Shown here: piece after piece, positions 17,698-25,757 of the stretch
Layout of the letters: each line of letters begins with the position of its first letter
Numbering within the stretch: position 1 is the stretch's first letter
From: Bacillus altitudinis 41KF2b
Lineage (GTDB): Bacteria; Bacillota; Bacilli; Bacillales; Bacillaceae
Direction of reading: 5' to 3'
Length of the DNA stretch: 64,000 bases
Assembly (NCBI RefSeq): GCF_000691145.1
Contig: NZ_ASJC01000002.1
Span: forward strand, 310,001-374,000
Made by a program: the position numbers and the translations under genes
Notes under the pieces: generated by a model
Told to the model about the DNA's origin: nothing
Database searches by the model: none
The model's input: only the letters and a program-made list of their open reading frames with translations

Positions 17698-19537
17698 TGG
17701 CAAGTGGCTCCTCCTCTCGTTGCATCGGTTCAGGCAATACATCATGCGACTCAATGGCGGCAAACAAGGCCTGTCTTAATTGATCGTCATTCATCATGTT
17801 AAATTCGTGAATAAAGCGGTTCAGCACATACGGATCTCCATCCAAGGCATGCCCGATATGGATTTTCGGAAAAATTTGCTCCTGTGCTTTTTCATGCTGG
17901 TTGAGTAGCTCCTCGTACATTTTCTCTCCGGGACGAATCCCCGTAAATGTGATGGGAATCTGGTCTGTGGTGTAGCCTGAGAGGTGAATGAGGTTTTCTG
18001 CGAGGTCGACAATTTTGACTGGCTCCCCCATATCTAAAACAAAAATCTGCCTTCCTTCTGCTAGTGCACCAGCTTGAATAACAAGCCTTGATGCTTCTGG
18101 TATCGTCATAAAATATCTTGTCATGGCTGGGTGCGTAACAGTCACTGGTCCACCTTTTTCAATTTGTTTTTTAAAGATTGGAATGACACTGCCCCGGCTT
18201 CCGAGTACATTCCCAAACCGGACGGCGACAAATTTCGTTTCACTGCTTGCCCCCATTTGCATAATCACCATTTCAGCAAACCGCTTTGTCGCTCCCATCA
18301 CATTGGCAGGGTTGACCGCTTTGTCAGATGAGATGAGGACAAATGTTTCAACTCCGTGCTCATGTGCAGCTTCTGCCACATTTTTTGTCCCGATAATATT
18401 GTTTTTCACCGCTTCTTTCGGGCTAATTTCCATGAGCGGGACATGTTTATGCGCGGCGGCATGATAAATCATATCCGGCTGAAAACGACCAACGATTTCA
18501 CTCATTTTTTGTTTATCTTGAATATCCGCAATTTGTGGATATAGGCTAATGCTATCTCCATACAATTCTTTCAGCTCTAGTAAAATAGAATGAATGCTAA
18601 ATTCTCCATGTCCCACAAGCACAATCGCCCGAGGGGCAAATACACAAATTTGACGACAGATTTCTGATCCGATAGACCCGCCAGCTCCTGTCACCATAAT
18701 CGTTTTTCCTTTTAGGTGAACGGATAGACGGCTTGTATCTAATTGAATCGGCTCTCTTCCAAGCAAATCCTCTGGCTGTACATCCCGCAATTGATTCAGC
18801 GCATGGGTTCCTTTTAAAATCTGTTCCATTTCCGGCATAATCTGTGTTTTGATTCCAGTCGCTACACATTCCTTATACAGTCCTTTTAATGTGTGACTGC
18901 TTTTGGATGGAATGGCGATAATGATTTTTTGAATATCCATCATCGCAACAGCCGTTTGAATATGTTCTTTTCCCCCAAGAACAGGCAGCCCCATAATTTC
19001 AAGCTTATGCTTTGTTTTGTCATCATCAATGAAAGCGACCGGCTCAATATGTACATCACTCGACTGCTGAAGCTGACGAACGATAATGGTTCCGGCTGAT
19101 CCAGCGCCAATGATTAGTGCCCGCTCCTTTTCAACTTGAAACCGCTTCGCACCATCATGAAACAGCCTGGATGCCATACGAGATGCACCGATGAATAACA
19201 CATGGAAAAGCCAGACAATAAATAAAAAGCGAAATGGCCATGTCTGCACAAAAATGTACAGCATCGTCATGGAAAATAAAAATGAACACGCAAAGGTCTT
19301 CATTAAAGAAAATAGCTCTCTAACCCCTGTATAGGCCCATACTTGCTTGTACACGTGAAAAACATACGAAAACAAATGGTGCCCGATCAGTAGACTGAGC
19401 GAAGAAATGACGAGCATTTCAAATGTATATACGGTTAACGCTGCCTCTTGAACAAATTGAAAGCCAAAAAAGACGGCAACTAAAATGAGATATGAATCTA
19501 GTGCCACGATGATTGATAATCTTTGGGCGTAAGTCAA
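17663..19537 (-). CDS. epsC: EpsC, membrane-bound UDP-GlcNAc 4,6-dehydratase
   Basis: A 624-residue protein with four N-terminal membrane helices (residues ~10-115), a CoA-binding-like Rossmann domain (ALIIGAGSAGTIIVRQL, ~145) and a C-terminal short-chain dehydrogenase domain with MVTGAGGSIGSE (~285). SSDKAVNPANVMGATKR holds the lysine and the methionine that replaces the usual tyrosine in PglF/WbpM-type dehydratases. It makes the 4-keto-6-deoxy sugar used by EpsN and EpsM. A GGGGGAGGAG ribosome site precedes the start. The EAR RNA lies just upstream. It is slightly longer than the ~598-residue B. subtilis protein. Confidence 0.93.
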   Translation of the reverse strand: MTYAQRLSIIVALDSYLILVAVFFGFQFVQEAALTVYTFEMLVISSLSLLIGHHLFSYVFHVYKQVWAYTGVRELFSLMKTFACSFLFSMTMLYIFVQTWPFRFLFIVWLFHVLFIGASRMASRLFHDGAKRFQVEKERALIIGAGSAGTIIVRQLQQSSDVHIEPVAFIDDDKTKHKLEIMGLPVLGGKEHIQTAVAMMDIQKIIIAIPSKSSHTLKGLYKECVATGIKTQIMPEMEQILKGTHALNQLRDVQPEDLLGREPIQLDTSRLSVHLKGKTIMVTGAGGSIGSEICRQICVFAPRAIVLVGHGEFSIHSILLELKELYGDSISLYPQIADIQDKQKMSEIVGRFQPDMIYHAAAHKHVPLMEISPKEAVKNNIIGTKNVAEAAHEHGVETFVLISSDKAVNPANVMGATKRFAEMVIMQMGASSETKFVAVRFGNVLGSRGSVIPIFKKQIEKGGPVTVTHPAMTRYFMTIPEASRLVIQAGALAEGRQIFVLDMGEPVKIVDLAENLIHLSGYTTDQIPITFTGIRPGEKMYEELLNQHEKAQEQIFPKIHIGHALDGDPYVLNRFIHEFNMMNDDQLRQALFAAIESHDVLPEPMQREEEPLANEEKSLVLRNG

Positions 19538-19574
19538 CGCTCCTCCCCCTTTTTAAAGCATCACTATTCTTACA

Positions 19575-19690
19575 TAAAATGGGCATCAAACCCGTCCTCA
19601 CATCCCACTACCGATGACGAGCATCTAAGGCATATGTCATGCCCACAGCAGGATCGAGTGCCTCCGTTGTTAAAGATTAGGAGACATCAC
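19575..19690 (-). ncRNA. EAR (eps-associated RNA) processive antitermination element
   Basis: The 165-bp gap between epsB and epsC is where B. subtilis carries EAR, an RNA that lets polymerase ignore terminators further down the operon. On the minus strand TGGGCAT (complement of 19639-19645) can pair with ATGCCCA (complement of 19580-19586), closing a ~65-nt internal region. GGAGGCACTCGATC precedes it. Location is strong evidence. The sequence was compared only with memory, so the exact boundaries are approximate. Confidence 0.75.
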
Positions 19691-19702
19691 CTATCAATCT
19701 CT

Positions 19703-20386
19703 TTAATACATATAGTGCCTTCCCTTTTTCACTTTCTTGCCATTTAGCATCGCCCCAAGCAGTTTCCCTGTCGTACCCTCTAATACTTCTTTTGATTTCT
19801 TCACAGCGGCAATCTTCGTTTTACCGCTTAACACCACAAGAATGCTTCCATCCGTCCGGTTTGCTAATATTTTTGCATCGGCTACAGGCAGAAGCGGTGT
19901 GGAATCCACAATCACCATGTCATACTGCTGCTCAATCTCGTAAAATAGCTGCTTCATCACAGAGGAGGAAAGCAGCTCAGCGGGATTTGGCGGAATGGTC
20001 CCACTCGGAAGCAGCTCTAAATGCTCAATCGGAGTAGGCAAAATGGCTTCCTCCAAACTGCAATTATTTAATAGCACATTGGTCAATCCGGTGTGCGGGC
20101 TTAGATCAAAATATTCATGAATGGCTGGTTTACGTAAATCAGCATCCATGAGCAAAACCCGTTTTTTCTGCTGTGCAAAAACAGCTGCCAAGTTTGCAGC
20201 CGTAAATGATTTTCCTTCCTTCGGCAAGGAGGATGTAACCAATATCGACTTCAGCCTCGTTTGAATCGACGTGAATTCGATGTTCGTTCGGATCGTTCGG
20301 AATTGTTCCGCAATGACAGAGTGAGGATTTAATACAGAAATACAGGATAAATCTCTTTTTTCTCTTTTTTTCCTCTTAAAAATCAA
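19703..20386 (-). CDS. epsB: EpsB, tyrosine kinase for exopolysaccharide synthesis
   Basis: A 227-residue BY-kinase. [21 protein letters not shown] is Walker [11 protein letters not shown] is Walker A', and [14 protein letters not shown] is Walker B. The protein ends KKGRHYMY; the C-terminal tyrosines are the usual autophosphorylation region, though fewer than in long BY-kinases. It is activated by EpsA, whose gene overlaps its start by 11 bases. In B. subtilis the pair senses the polymer and phosphorylates glycosyltransferases such as EpsE. Cytoplasmic, membrane-attached through EpsA. Confidence 0.92.
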   Translation of the reverse strand: MIFKRKKREKRDLSCISVLNPHSVIAEQFRTIRTNIEFTSIQTRLKSILVTSSLPKEGKSFTAANLAAVFAQQKKRVLLMDADLRKPAIHEYFDLSPHTGLTNVLLNNCSLEEAILPTPIEHLELLPSGTIPPNPAELLSSSVMKQLFYEIEQQYDMVIVDSTPLLPVADAKILANRTDGSILVVLSGKTKIAAVKKSKEVLEGTTGKLLGAMLNGKKVKKGRHYMY

Positions 20387-21107
20387 TGTTCTGTCCTCCC
20401 GTTATGACGGACTGCTTGTCTTTTTTTGCCCTCCTGTCTGCATGCATCTGATAGACACTGCCGAGCGACGGCAATCCGATCTCTTCTCTTATTTGATGTG
20501 TTCGTTTCACCGTATCATCGAGTAAATTCATTAAGAAAATGAGTGTCATTCCCCCTAATACAGAGGCGCCTAGTGCCAGAACGATGTGAACGAATTTACG
20601 TGAGTTCATTAGTATCGTGTTGGACAGCTTGGCTTCAGACAAAACATTAATGCGATCCATATTCATGGTTTTTTTGATTTCTTCTTGCAGCACCTCTGTG
20701 GCTGTATTCGCAATGGCTACTGCCTTCGCTCGGTCCTCATCTTGTACAGAAATATTTATGACCTCTGACTCATTTTCTGTACTTGTGGCAATTTTGTGTT
20801 TTAATCCTTCAGCCGATTCTGTAAGATTGAGTGTTTCTTTTACTTTTTCAATGACGATTGGACTTTTTAATAGGACTTGAAAGGTACGTGTATATTGAAG
20901 GTTCATCTGAATATCGTTTAAATTCGCTTGTGCATCACTGCTTCGTTTATGAACAAGAATTTGAGTGGTTGCCTGATATACAGGAGTCGAGACATAGAAC
21001 TGATAGTAGGCTGAAATGCCCGTTACGATCAGGACAATCAGGATCAGAAGGGCCATTTTCTCTTTTATGACAGAAAACAGCTGCTTAAAACCTATATTCT
21101 CATTCAT
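20376..21107 (-). CDS. epsA: EpsA, kinase modulator / chain-length regulator
   Basis: A 243-residue Wzz-type protein: N-terminal helix ([21 protein letters not shown], ~15-37), an extracellular domain with [24 protein letters not shown], and a second helix (~172-195). The short cytoplasmic tail is the part that activates the EpsB kinase. It is the first gene of the operon. A SinR-like operator region lies at 21217-21294 upstream. Confidence 0.92.
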   Translation of the reverse strand: MNENIGFKQLFSVIKEKMALLILIVLIVTGISAYYQFYVSTPVYQATTQILVHKRSSDAQANLNDIQMNLQYTRTFQVLLKSPIVIEKVKETLNLTESAEGLKHKIATSTENESEVINISVQDEDRAKAVAIANTATEVLQEEIKKTMNMDRINVLSEAKLSNTILMNSRKFVHIVLALGASVLGGMTLIFLMNLLDDTVKRTHQIREEIGLPSLGSVYQMHADRRAKKDKQSVITGGQNIDF

Positions 21108-21216
21108 AGATACCTCCCGATTTCATCATAAAAAGGTTATATATGGTTTCTTTTTGTTAATGATTGGATTATAAAAGATAATACCCGCAAAGAAAAATGT
21201 CATAATAGGTCTTATA

Positions 21217-21294
21217 GTTCTTTTTAAAGAACGAAATCGTTCGTTTTCTTTTGTTTACTTCCTGTTTCTTACGTTTTTGAATTTTATAAAGAAC
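21217..21294. promoter_or_regulatory. SinR-like operators between epsA and slrR
   Basis: GTTCTTTTTAAAGAAC (21217-21232) is a perfect dyad made of two copies of the SinR word GTTCTYT. GAACGAAATCGTTC (21229-21242) is a second, partly overlapping dyad. AAAGAAC occurs again at 21288-21294, next to a TATAAT likely to be the -10 of slrR (21306-21311). In B. subtilis SinR represses both eps and slrR through such words, so one divergent control region probably serves both here. Confidence 0.72.
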
Positions 21295-21364
21295 AATTTA
21301 TTTCTTATAATGAACGAAAAGGTCGCAGAACGATTCGCCGGGGAGAAGGGAGATCATATATCGA

Positions 21365-21835
21365 ATGATTGGAAAGGTGATACGCATTTACCGAAAGAGG
21401 AAAGGATACTCAATCCAGCAGTTGGCTGAAGATGCCCATGTCTCTAAATCATATTTGAGTAAAATTGAGCGTGGTGTCCATCGTAATCCATCTGTCCAGT
21501 TTTTAAAAAAGGTATCCTCATCACTAGACATTGATTTACAAGAGCTGTTTGATGCAGAAACGATGATGTTTCATTACGCTGAGGGCGGTGAACAGGAGTG
21601 GCGGGATCATATCGTTCATGCCGTCCAATCCGGCATGCCTAAAGAAGAACTGTATCAGCTGCTCCAAACCTACAGAAAGGAGCAGGAAGGAAAGACATTG
21701 CATGTCCATCATAGAAAGTTGACCGACTCAAATATGTCAGAATGGAAGCGTCTCATGAGTGAAGCAAAGGCCATTGGCTTAACCATCGAGGAAGTGAAAG
21801 CGTTTCTTACCAATATGGGAGAACACCGGGCGTAA
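21365..21835 (+). CDS. slrR: SlrR, biofilm/motility switch regulator
   Basis: A 156-residue regulator. Residues ~1-62 are a lambda-repressor-type helix-turn-helix (IQQLAEDAHVSKSYLSKIERGVHRNPS) nearly identical to SinR. The C-terminal part has MSEWKRLMSEAKAIGLTIEEVKAFL, the SinI/SinR interaction helix. At 156 residues it matches SlrR (152) rather than SinR (111), and it occupies the SlrR position. With SinR it forms the bistable switch that turns on matrix genes and turns off motility and autolysins. It is divergent from epsA. Confidence 0.9.
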   Translation: MIGKVIRIYRKRKGYSIQQLAEDAHVSKSYLSKIERGVHRNPSVQFLKKVSSSLDIDLQELFDAETMMFHYAEGGEQEWRDHIVHAVQSGMPKEELYQLLQTYRKEQEGKTLHVHHRKLTDSNMSEWKRLMSEAKAIGLTIEEVKAFLTNMGEHRA

Positions 21836-21889
21836 GCCACTGAGATCAAACCAATTTGCGGGGAGAGGCGCTTGTCGCTTCGATGAAAT

Positions 21890-22104
21890 AGAGCCTTTTT
21901 ATATGAAAAGGCTCTGTTCAGTTTATGGACAAAGGGCTAAAATGAACTTATTTTAGCCCTTTGTCTTCTTTTCAGCGTGATAGCAGTCTAGGAAGGACAG
22001 CTACTTTTGCGGAGCGAATTTGACATTCGTGAGTACCTGCGCAGGACTGACACCGAATGCGAGGGTTTCTCTACACGCTGATAGCCTTTTTGCATGAAAA
22101 GGCT
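21890..22104. repeat. Dispersed structured repeat, copy 1, bracketed by twin hairpins
   Basis: Core 21928-22081 (154 bp) is nearly identical to the core at 39505-39671. It opens with a 15-bp perfect stem (GACAAAGGGCTAAAA and its complement, 21928-21965). The remainder is closed by CAGCGTGATAG at its start and CTACACGCTG at its end, with a CGAAT/ATTCG hairpin inside. Relative to copy 2 it lacks nine bases near 21984. Outside the core, hairpins 21890-21915 (AGAGCCTTTT/AAAAGGCTCT) and 22083-22104 (AGCCTTTT/AAAAGGCT) are near-duplicates of each other. It lies between convergent slrR and the holin gene. B. subtilis has ~190-bp intergenic repeats; I could not test for a relationship. Confidence 0.8.
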
Positions 22105-22114
22105 CTGTTTTCTA

Positions 22115-22339
22115 TTATTCTTCTTTTTTTGTTCGTGCTTTTTTCGTAATATCATTGTTCTTCCAATAGGCCCATAGTGATGTGATGCCAAGAAAGGCTA
22201 ACGTAATGAATTGCTGCACACCTTCTTCATCAATTGGAATTGGGCTTTTTCCTGCAGCAGTGAGAGCGCTGTTCACAAGTGCCAATAAAAGCAGCACAAG
22301 CCTCGCTATAGTGCCTGCACTAATTTTTTGAACCTTCAA
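22115..22339 (-). CDS. Orphan phage-type holin (XhlB/BhlB-like, SPP1 holin family)
   Basis: A 74-residue protein starting at a TTG with GGGGAGGGG just upstream; the frame is open further, to 22393, but without a ribosome site. One hydrophobic helix (TIARLVLLLLALVNSALTAAG), the KSPIPIDEEGVQQF loop, a second helix (FITLAFLGITSLWAYW) and a charged NNDITKKARTKKEE tail match the PBSX holin XhlB and the B. pumilus BhlB bacteriocin-like holin. Holins make pores that let endolysin through the membrane. No endolysin, XhlA or other phage gene is nearby, so this is a remnant or a domesticated holin. Confidence 0.8.
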   Translation of the reverse strand: MKVQKISAGTIARLVLLLLALVNSALTAAGKSPIPIDEEGVQQFITLAFLGITSLWAYWKNNDITKKARTKKEE

Positions 22340-22483
22340 TGTAACCCCTCCCCTTATCCTTTCATACGGGCGATACTGCTCGTTCCCTCTCATATGTATG
22401 CAAAAAGCGAATGAATAGAAGAATGAATCAAAAAAAGAGACATCATTCCTAGATGCGGAATGATGCCTTGATTTATGTGCTGA

Positions 22484-23380
22484 TTATTTAGAGAACATCT
22501 TTTTTGCTTCATCCATTGCCATTTTGTTGCCTAAAGCTGAATAATCTAGCCATGGCTGATCGGCAATCGGATACACTTGGTTTTTCTTCACAGCTTTTAG
22601 GCCTTTCCAAATCGGCGTCTGCTCTAACTGTTTGAATGCCTGTTGCGCCTTATCATCACGGTTCACGACGACAAAAATAGCATCTGCATCAAAGTCAGGA
22701 AGCACTTCTTGAGAAATGACTTCAAATGGACGTTTGCTGTCCAGTTTTTTCACACCATCTACAGGTGTCAGTCCTAAATCATCGTATAAAATTGGCCCCA
22801 TCGGACGTTTCATACTAAATACTCGAAGCTCTTTTGCTGTTACACGAATTGCCATCACTTTTCCATTTCCAATCTTTTTCTGGATAAGTGATTTGACTTC
22901 TTTTGCTTCTTGATTGTAGTCCTTAATATATTGATCGGCTTCTTTTTCTTTATTGACGAGCTTGCCGATTTTTTTTAAATGATCACGCCATGTGCCATCA
23001 TTTAAATTAAACACTTCGGTTTTGGCGATTTTCTTGTATTTTGATAAGTCTTGTCCAGCCAGTTCTTCATCGACGTAAATGACATCTGGTTTTAAAGCAA
23101 GCAATGACTCCATATCAGGATCTGCTGCGATGCCCAGCTTTTTCGTCTGGCTAAGCTGCTTCTTCGCATGTGGAAGGAAATCTTTTAAGTCTCCCCCTAC
23201 AACAGAGCCAGCAGGTTTTATCCCGAGTGCTAATAAATCATTTGTTAAATGAATCGACAAGGATGCAATCTTAGGTGTTCCGTTTTCATCTTGATTTGTT
23301 GTCTTCTTTGTTTCCTGTTGACCACAAGCGGCCAGAATCAAGAAACAGAGCGTTAAACCAAACACAAGTACTTTTTTCAT
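22484..23380 (-). CDS. Iron-siderophore substrate-binding lipoprotein (FeuA-like)
   Basis: A 298-residue periplasmic-binding protein of the cluster used for ferric siderophores. The lipobox LAAC is at residues 16-19. LKPDVIYVDEELAGQDLSKYKKIAKT and the C-terminal QVYPIADQPWLDYSALGNKMAMDEAKKMF are family features. It is the last gene of a three-gene unit with two FecCD permeases. No ATPase gene is present in the unit, so it must share an ATPase (in B. subtilis YusV serves several such importers). The siderophore cannot be named; FeuABC and YfiYZ-YfhA systems are the nearest I recall. Confidence 0.88.
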   Translation of the reverse strand: MKKVLVFGLTLCFLILAACGQQETKKTTNQDENGTPKIASLSIHLTNDLLALGIKPAGSVVGGDLKDFLPHAKKQLSQTKKLGIAADPDMESLLALKPDVIYVDEELAGQDLSKYKKIAKTEVFNLNDGTWRDHLKKIGKLVNKEKEADQYIKDYNQEAKEVKSLIQKKIGNGKVMAIRVTAKELRVFSMKRPMGPILYDDLGLTPVDGVKKLDSKRPFEVISQEVLPDFDADAIFVVVNRDDKAQQAFKQLEQTPIWKGLKAVKKNQVYPIADQPWLDYSALGNKMAMDEAKKMFSK

Positions 23381-23396
23381 GATGAGTTCCTCTTTC

Positions 23397-24398
23397 TTAT
23401 TTTGTTTTTGTTAGTAAATAGAGAAAATAAGGTGCTCCGATAAAAGCCACAACCACACCCGCTGGGATGGCATTTGGGGCAAATATGGAACGTCCGAGTG
23501 TATCAGCACTGACCAAAATCAACAATCCAAGCAAGGCGCTCACTGGTAAAAAATATTGGTGCAGTGAGCCGACAAGACGCCTCGCCAAATGAGGTGCAAC
23601 AAGGCCAATAAAACCAATTCCGCCTGTCATCGATACACTTGCACTCGCTAGACCAACAGCTAAGGTGAGAAGAAAAAGTCGTTTGCGCTGTACACGTACT
23701 CCGACACTTGAGGCGACGGCATCACCTAATGTTAACGCATTGAGTGTGCTGGACTGCATGAGCGTAAGCGGGACAAGACATACGATCCAAGGCAGGAGCG
23801 CAAGTACATGAATCCAGTCTCTTCCCCATACATTTCCCACAAGCCACCTTGAAGCGAAGGTGTATGTATCTTCATCCAGTTTCAATGACAAATATAACGT
23901 CAATGCACTAAACCCCGCAGCTACGGCAATTCCAACAAGGATCAGCCGGATAGGTACAAGCCCTTCATGCCTGTCGTACGCAAGAAGAACGATGACTGCC
24001 GCCGCAAGTAGGCCACCACCAAATGTAAAGAGCGGAATGAGTAAAGATGGATTTCCTTCTAGTACGTGAAAATACGTCACAAAGATGATTAAGCCGAATG
24101 CGGCTCCTGCATTCAGACCGATAATCCCAGGATCGGCAAGTGGATTGCGGGATAAACTCTGCAAAATGCCACCTGCGATACCTAGACCTATTCCAGCTAG
24201 TATCGTCACGACGATTCGAGGCAGACGATAATCAAACAGCACCGTCTCACTTTGGAAATCTCCAAAGCCAAATAACGTTTTGACGACAACGAGAGGACTG
24301 AGTTTCAGCGTGCCGGTATTTAAACTATACAGCACAACAGCCGCACTCAGACAAAGCAAAACGGCTGTCACGACAAGAGCACGCCGTTTCTCTTTCAT
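23397..24398 (-). CDS. FecCD-type siderophore ABC permease
   Basis: A 333-residue BtuC/FecCD permease with about ten helices and conserved LPRIVVTILAGIGLGIAGGILQSLSRNPLADPGIIGLNAGAAFG and GGIGFIGLVAPHLARRLVG (the coupling region). It pairs with the upstream permease to form a heterodimeric channel and overlaps it by four bases. The binding-protein gene follows after 16 bp. Confidence 0.9.
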   Translation of the reverse strand: MKEKRRALVVTAVLLCLSAAVVLYSLNTGTLKLSPLVVVKTLFGFGDFQSETVLFDYRLPRIVVTILAGIGLGIAGGILQSLSRNPLADPGIIGLNAGAAFGLIIFVTYFHVLEGNPSLLIPLFTFGGGLLAAAVIVLLAYDRHEGLVPIRLILVGIAVAAGFSALTLYLSLKLDEDTYTFASRWLVGNVWGRDWIHVLALLPWIVCLVPLTLMQSSTLNALTLGDAVASSVGVRVQRKRLFLLTLAVGLASASVSMTGGIGFIGLVAPHLARRLVGSLHQYFLPVSALLGLLILVSADTLGRSIFAPNAIPAGVVVAFIGAPYFLYLLTKTK

Positions 24399-25447
24399 GA
24401 CAGGTTCCTCCCTTCTTTTCTGGCAATATATAAGAAGAAAGGAACACCAACAAGTGCCACCATAACGCCAATGGCAAGCTCTCTTGGCGGATTTACTGTC
24501 CGGCTGGCAAGATCAGCGAAGACGAGAAGCATTGCGCCTAAAATCGCTGACATCGGAATGACGAAACGATAATTGACCCCAACCAACTTTCGTGCAATAT
24601 GCGGAATGACAAGCCCGACAAACCCAATAGACCCAACCGCCGATACAGACACGCCTGCCAGCAGAACCGCAGCAGCCATACCTAGTATTCGCACTTGCCG
24701 GGTTTTCACCCCTAAATTCGCAGCTACATCTTCACCAAGTGATAATAACGAGAGGGATCGTCCTAATAACATCGCCCAAACGATAACAATGAGAATGACT
24801 GGAGCAAGGATCACCAGCTGCGGCCATTTGACACCTGCCACACCCCCTGCATACCAAAAAGCCAGATCCTGACTGAGATCAAAGTAAATGGCGATACCCG
24901 AGCTTAGCGCATGCAGCAATGCGGCAACAACAGCTCCAGCTACAGTGAGCCGAAGTGGGGTCAGTACGCCGCCAGCCGCCCCAATGGCAAAGATCAGCAG
25001 CGTACTGAGAACGGCCCCCAAAAAAGAAAATAACATCAATGCCGAATAAGGCATTCCTGGAAAAAAAGCAAAACAGAGAGCGACTACAAACATCGCACCG
25101 CCGTTAATGCCTAATATCCCCGCATCTGCCAGCGGATTTCTTGTAATGCCTTGCATCAGCGCACCTGCCACAGCAAACGCCGCTCCAACAAGCGCCGCTC
25201 CTAGCACACGAGGTAGCCTTAATTCATGAATGATCTGCTGCTCTGTCACATGAGGCTGATAGTCAAACACAGCTGTCCAGACCGTTTGCAAAGACAATGA
25301 CTTTGCACCGTAGGAAACAGCCAAAAACATAGCCGCCAATAAACCAATGACAGCGAGAAAAAACAATAAAAAGAACAAAATAGGTGATGATCGTTTTTGT
25401 TGAGATGTTCGCTTATCCGGCAAAATCGGTGTCATCCTTTTCTTCAT
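24395..25447 (-). CDS. FecCD-type siderophore ABC permease, first gene of the operon
   Basis: A 350-residue FecCD permease with LPRVLGAALVGAAFAVAGALMQGITRNPLADAGILGINGGAM and GSIGFVGLVIPHIARKLVG. The start is uncertain: the ATG at 25447 is only about 30 bases from the likely transcription start and has no clear ribosome site, while AAAAGGATG sits just inside the frame and could serve a TTG at 25423. The promoter and Fur box (25466-25514) immediately upstream predict induction by iron starvation. Confidence 0.88.
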   Translation of the reverse strand: MKKRMTPILPDKRTSQQKRSSPILFFLLFFLAVIGLLAAMFLAVSYGAKSLSLQTVWTAVFDYQPHVTEQQIIHELRLPRVLGAALVGAAFAVAGALMQGITRNPLADAGILGINGGAMFVVALCFAFFPGMPYSALMLFSFLGAVLSTLLIFAIGAAGGVLTPLRLTVAGAVVAALLHALSSGIAIYFDLSQDLAFWYAGGVAGVKWPQLVILAPVILIVIVWAMLLGRSLSLLSLGEDVAANLGVKTRQVRILGMAAAVLLAGVSVSAVGSIGFVGLVIPHIARKLVGVNYRFVIPMSAILGAMLLVFADLASRTVNPPRELAIGVMVALVGVPFFLYIARKEGRNLS

Positions 25448-25465
25448 TAAAAGTCAGTTTGAAAA

Positions 25466-25514
25466 TGAGAATCATAATCATCAAAATTATAGCCGTCAGC
25501 CTCTGAAAAATCAA
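25466..25514 (-). promoter_or_regulatory. Sigma-A promoter with Fur box for the siderophore importer
   Basis: Minus strand TTGATT (25509-25514), 17-bp spacer, TATAAT (25486-25491). The plus-strand word TGAGAATCATAATCA (25466-25480) matches the Fur 7-1-7 motif at 12 of 14 positions and covers the expected start of transcription. Confidence 0.8.
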
Positions 25515-25638
25515 TGTACGGCTCAATTTTTTAATTATTGAAGGTATTGGTGGACGGCAAATAAGAGAATTCTTTCCTTCTGCTTTTTCTCGTTCTGAAA
25601 GACCTATCATTTTTTACAGTAGTTTAATAGGAAAATAG

Positions 25639-25668
25639 TTGACATTCCGCATGAAAATCCCCTAAAAT
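25639..25668 (+). promoter_or_regulatory. Candidate sigma-A promoter of pdaC
   Basis: TTGACA (25639-25644), 18-bp spacer, TAAAAT (25663-25668), about 90 bases before the pdaC start. The rest of the 25448-25757 gap is occupied by the divergent Fur-controlled promoter. Confidence 0.6.
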
Positions 25669-25757
25669 TACAAAAGTAAGTCAAATGTTATAAAAATATT
25701 ACAAACAGATGTCAAAGGAATAAAGAATGACCCGTCATGAGAGGAGAATTGAAAGTT

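Noticed and set aside
24573-24872. A 99-codon threonine/alanine-rich frame opposite a FecCD permease
   Set aside because: Composition is that of a complemented membrane gene; no ribosome site.
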